NCBI RefSeq assembly: GCF_001884105.1
Contig: NZ_MACI01000011.1
Span: 1-64,000 of the forward strand
DNA from: Bacillus luti
GTDB lineage: Bacteria > Bacillota > Bacilli > Bacillales > Bacillaceae_G
DNA length: 64,000 nt
Direction: 5' to 3'
A program made the translations under genes and the position numbers. The notes below the pieces were generated by a model. The model saw only the letters and a program-made list of their open reading frames with translations. It searched no databases and was not told the origin of the DNA. Shown in pieces: positions 61,964 to 64,000 of the stretch. Position 1 is the first letter of the stretch; every line of letters begins with the position of its first letter.

Positions 61964-63283
61964 ATGAAACGGATTAATATTAGCATGAGTCCTCCCCGCG
62001 TTCTTACTTTATCTTTCATTGTGTTATCCATTGTGGGCACATGCTTATTAAAATTACCAATTGCTACAACAACGTCTATTTCATGGCTCGATGCCTTATT
62101 TACAACCGTTTCTGCTTGTACTGTTACTGGGCTTGGTGTTGTGGATACTGGAAAAGTATTTACTTTGTTTGGACAGTGTGTCATTTTAACGCTTATACAA
62201 GTGGGCGGTCTTGGTATTATGAGCTTTGCTGTTTTAATTGCCATTATGCTTGGCAGAAAAATCGGGCTTCAAAACCGAATTTTACTGCAACAAGCGTTAA
62301 ATCAAACGAATATTGGCGGCGTCATTCGTCTTGCCAAAGCATTATTTTTATTCTCTTTTACAGTCGAATGTATCGCTACTTTGTTTCTCTCTTTTGAATG
62401 GGTACCAAAATACGGGATTGCTAAAGGGCTATATTATAGCTTTTTTCATTCAATCTCAGCCTTTAACAATGCTGGTTTTTCTGTGTGGAGTGATAACTTA
62501 ATGTCCCATTCCCATAGTATTCTTGTCAATCTTGTTATTTCCTCTCTCATCATTTTAGGCGGGATTGGTTTTACAGTAATCGTAGATATAAAAAGAAAGA
62601 AAAACTTTAAAAACCTTACTTTACATTCAAAACTTATGCTTTCTTCTACTCTAATCGTCAATATTATTGCTACCTTGTTTATTTTTATATTCGAGTTCCA
62701 TAACTCCCTTTCTATGAGAGGGTTTACTCCCTTTGAAGAAGGAATGGCCGCTTATTTCCAAGCAATTTCAACGCGAACTGCCGGGTTTAATACGGTTGAT
62801 ATTTCTGCATTATCCAAACCTTCCCTACTATTAATGATGCTCCTTATGTTTATTGGTGCAGGTAGCGCTTCAACTGGTGGTGGAATTAAGTTAACGACAT
62901 TTTTAATTATGTTTTTTGGCGTATTTAAATTTTTACAAGAGCAAGATGATATTGTCGTGTTTAAAAAATCTATTAAAGATACTCTCATTGTCAAATCATT
63001 AACCATTACTATTATTTCCATTTCATTTATCTTTTTTGCTATTTTAATTTTAAGTATTACTGAGCGTGTTCCTCTATTGATGAGTGCTTTCGAAGTATTT
63101 TCAGCATTTGGTACTGTTGGTCTCAGTATGAATTTAACTCCCCACTTAACTATGATCGGAAAAGCTATTATTATCTTTATGATGTTTTTTGGGAAAATGG
63201 GACCTTTAACATTGGCTTTTTCCTTTGCACGTAAAAAGAACCGGAAAATAAAATATCCGAATGAAGATATTTTAACAGGTTGA
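61964..63283 (+). CDS. TrkH/KtrB-family potassium uptake channel subunit (second copy)
   Basis: A 439-aa potassium-conducting membrane protein. Pore loops: TVTGLGVV (about residues 50-57), FNNAGFSVW (about 165-173), TRTAGFNTVD (about 266-275) and FGTVGLSMN (about 385-393), each with the filter Gly. It is a paralogue of the gene at 54545-55894; the two bracket the PHA cluster. No RCK subunit is present nearby. Ribosome site AAAGGAG. Confidence 0.92.
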   Translation: MKRINISMSPPRVLTLSFIVLSIVGTCLLKLPIATTTSISWLDALFTTVSACTVTGLGVVDTGKVFTLFGQCVILTLIQVGGLGIMSFAVLIAIMLGRKIGLQNRILLQQALNQTNIGGVIRLAKALFLFSFTVECIATLFLSFEWVPKYGIAKGLYYSFFHSISAFNNAGFSVWSDNLMSHSHSILVNLVISSLIILGGIGFTVIVDIKRKKNFKNLTLHSKLMLSSTLIVNIIATLFIFIFEFHNSLSMRGFTPFEEGMAAYFQAISTRTAGFNTVDISALSKPSLLLMMLLMFIGAGSASTGGGIKLTTFLIMFFGVFKFLQEQDDIVVFKKSIKDTLIVKSLTITIISISFIFFAILILSITERVPLLMSAFEVFSAFGTVGLSMNLTPHLTMIGKAIIIFMMFFGKMGPLTLAFSFARKKNRKIKYPNEDILTG

Positions 63284-63328
63284 CAACCGTATAAATTATC
63301 CATATAATGAGAATACAATAGCATATCT

Positions 63329-63470
63329 CCAAAGGGGAGTAGCGTCCAAGAATTTTTCTTGGAAACAAAGTCGTCATTACGTAGAACTTAGTTCTTCCGG
63401 CTTTGTTGGCATTTTCATTACATATGTCTAGCAAGACCTTTGCCTATTAACGGCAGAGGTCTTTTTTGTA
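63329..63470 (+). promoter_or_regulatory. yybP-ykoY (manganese) riboswitch
   Basis: The leader of the TerC-type gene starts with CAAAGGGGAGTAGCGTCCAA and ends with the conserved GCAAGACCTTTGCC. This is the yybP-ykoY pattern, an Mn2+-sensing riboswitch that activates exporters when Mn is high. The end of the aptamer forms the terminator stem GACCT-TGCC/GGCA-AGGTC (63433-63467) followed by a T6 run. Confidence 0.92.
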
Positions 63471-63577
63471 TTCATTACCAAATTCTTCCAGCGTTAATAG
63501 GCAGGAGTATGGGGAAGCTAAATAGTGGGGAAATTCTTCACTTATTTAGTACTTATAGAAATGAGAGGAGAATGTAC

Positions 63578-64000
63578 ATGGATGTATCATTATTATTGGA
63601 GTATGGTTGGGTATTACTCATCCTAATTGCACTTGAAGGGATTTTAGCGGCTGATAACGCTCTCGTTCTTGCAATTATGGTAAAACACTTACCAGAAGAA
63701 AAACGTAAAAAAGCACTATTTTATGGATTAGCGGGGGCATTTGTTTTCCGATTCGGATCGTTATTTATGATCTCATTCTTAGTCGATGTATGGCAGGTGC
63801 AAGCAATCGGTGCCCTTTATCTTATGTTTATCGCTGGTAATCACTTATTTAAAACGTATGTTAAAAAGAATACGGATGAAGAAACCGAAGAAAAAGAAGA
63901 AAAGAAAAAACAAGAGAACTTTTGGTGGACTGTATTTAAAGTCGAAGTTGCTGATATCGCCTTCGCTGTTGATTCAATTTTAGCGGCTGTTGCACTAGCA
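63578..64000 (+). CDS. TerC-family membrane protein (YkoY-like), partial
   Basis: The first 141 codons of a TerC/YkoY protein that continues past the window end. TM1 carries ALEGILAADNALVLAIMVKH (about residues 19-38, E..DN metal site) and a later helix KVEVADIAFAVDSILAAVAL repeats the pattern. An acidic-basic loop (TDEETEEKEEKKKQ) connects helices. YkoY homologues export or metalate Mn2+, in agreement with the riboswitch upstream. Ribosome site GAGAGGAG. Confidence 0.93.
   Translation, partial: MDVSLLLEYGWVLLILIALEGILAADNALVLAIMVKHLPEEKRKKALFYGLAGAFVFRFGSLFMISFLVDVWQVQAIGALYLMFIAGNHLFKTYVKKNTDEETEEKEEKKKQENFWWTVFKVEVADIAFAVDSILAAVALA

Noticed and set aside
62752-63324. Minus-strand frame of 190 codons
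   Set aside because: Antisense shadow of the second TrkH/KtrB gene; residue composition mirrors a membrane protein read backwards.

Overview
The window is low-GC Firmicute chromosome, almost certainly from the Bacillus cereus group (B. cereus / B. thuringiensis / B. anthracis). Support comes from an IlsA-type NEAT-LRR-SLH surface protein, a class IV (PhaR/PhaC) polyhydroxyalkanoate cluster, the dltXABCD operon, spore proteins and a Spo0E-type phosphatase, an nrdE interrupted by a group I intron, strong AGGAGG-like ribosome sites with frequent TTG/GTG starts, and an intergenic repeat that looks like a cereus-group bcr element. No rRNA, tRNA, CRISPR array, prophage or complete insertion sequence was seen; it reads as core chromosome with local accessory pieces.

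Layout. 1-10 kb: glutamate/dicarboxylate symporter, MarR regulator, YrvL-like membrane protein, thioredoxin-like protein, uppP, MATE exporter, small proteins, a remnant of an aminoglycoside-phosphotransferase-like gene, then a Fur-box-controlled operon (58-aa protein, flavodoxin, Cas4-like Fe-S protein) and an M20 amidohydrolase. 10-14.4 kb: dltXABCD (D-alanylation of teichoic acids). 14.4-20 kb: nitronate monooxygenase-like enzyme, LD-carboxypeptidase, SseB protein, CMD plus isochorismatase pair, Lrp regulator, CPBP protease with an AbrB-like tail. 20-23.8 kb: GntR plus two ABC transporters with a clear operator/promoter. 23.9-28 kb: nrdI-nrdE-nrdF with two NrdR boxes and a 376-nt group I intron in nrdE. 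28-33.5 kb: small proteins, GNAT, histidine phosphatase, YkvS, then queCDEF behind a preQ1-I riboswitch. 33.6-42.2 kb: two sensor kinases (KinB-like and Cache-type), DinB, M3 oligopeptidase, MarR, Spo0E-like phosphatase, YibQ-like deacetylase, CBS-ACT protein. 42.3-45.5 kb: an MtnB-like protein lacking its zinc ligands, and ilsA behind Fur boxes. 45.8-53.8 kb: a 2-aminoethylphosphonate uptake and degradation operon (binding protein, ATPase, fused permease, PhnX, PhnW, a saccharopine-dehydrogenase-like protein, DeoR regulator). 53.9-63.3 kb: small spore-type proteins, two TrkH/KtrB potassium channels bracketing an FAD oxidoreductase and the PHA cluster (phaC, phaB, phaR divergent from phaQ, phaP, phaJ), and an alpha/beta SASP. 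63.3-64 kb: yybP-ykoY manganese riboswitch leading into a TerC-family gene cut by the window end.

Themes are cell-envelope maintenance (dlt, uppP, LD-carboxypeptidase), iron (Fur boxes at two loci), phosphonate use, carbon storage, and sporulation control. Nothing here is an unmistakably new large system. The least explained items are the Fur-controlled flavodoxin/Cas4-like Fe-S operon, the zinc-less MtnB paralogue, the CPBP-AbrB fusion and the saccharopine-dehydrogenase-like gene inside the phosphonate operon. All calls come from reading sequence; no database search was run.
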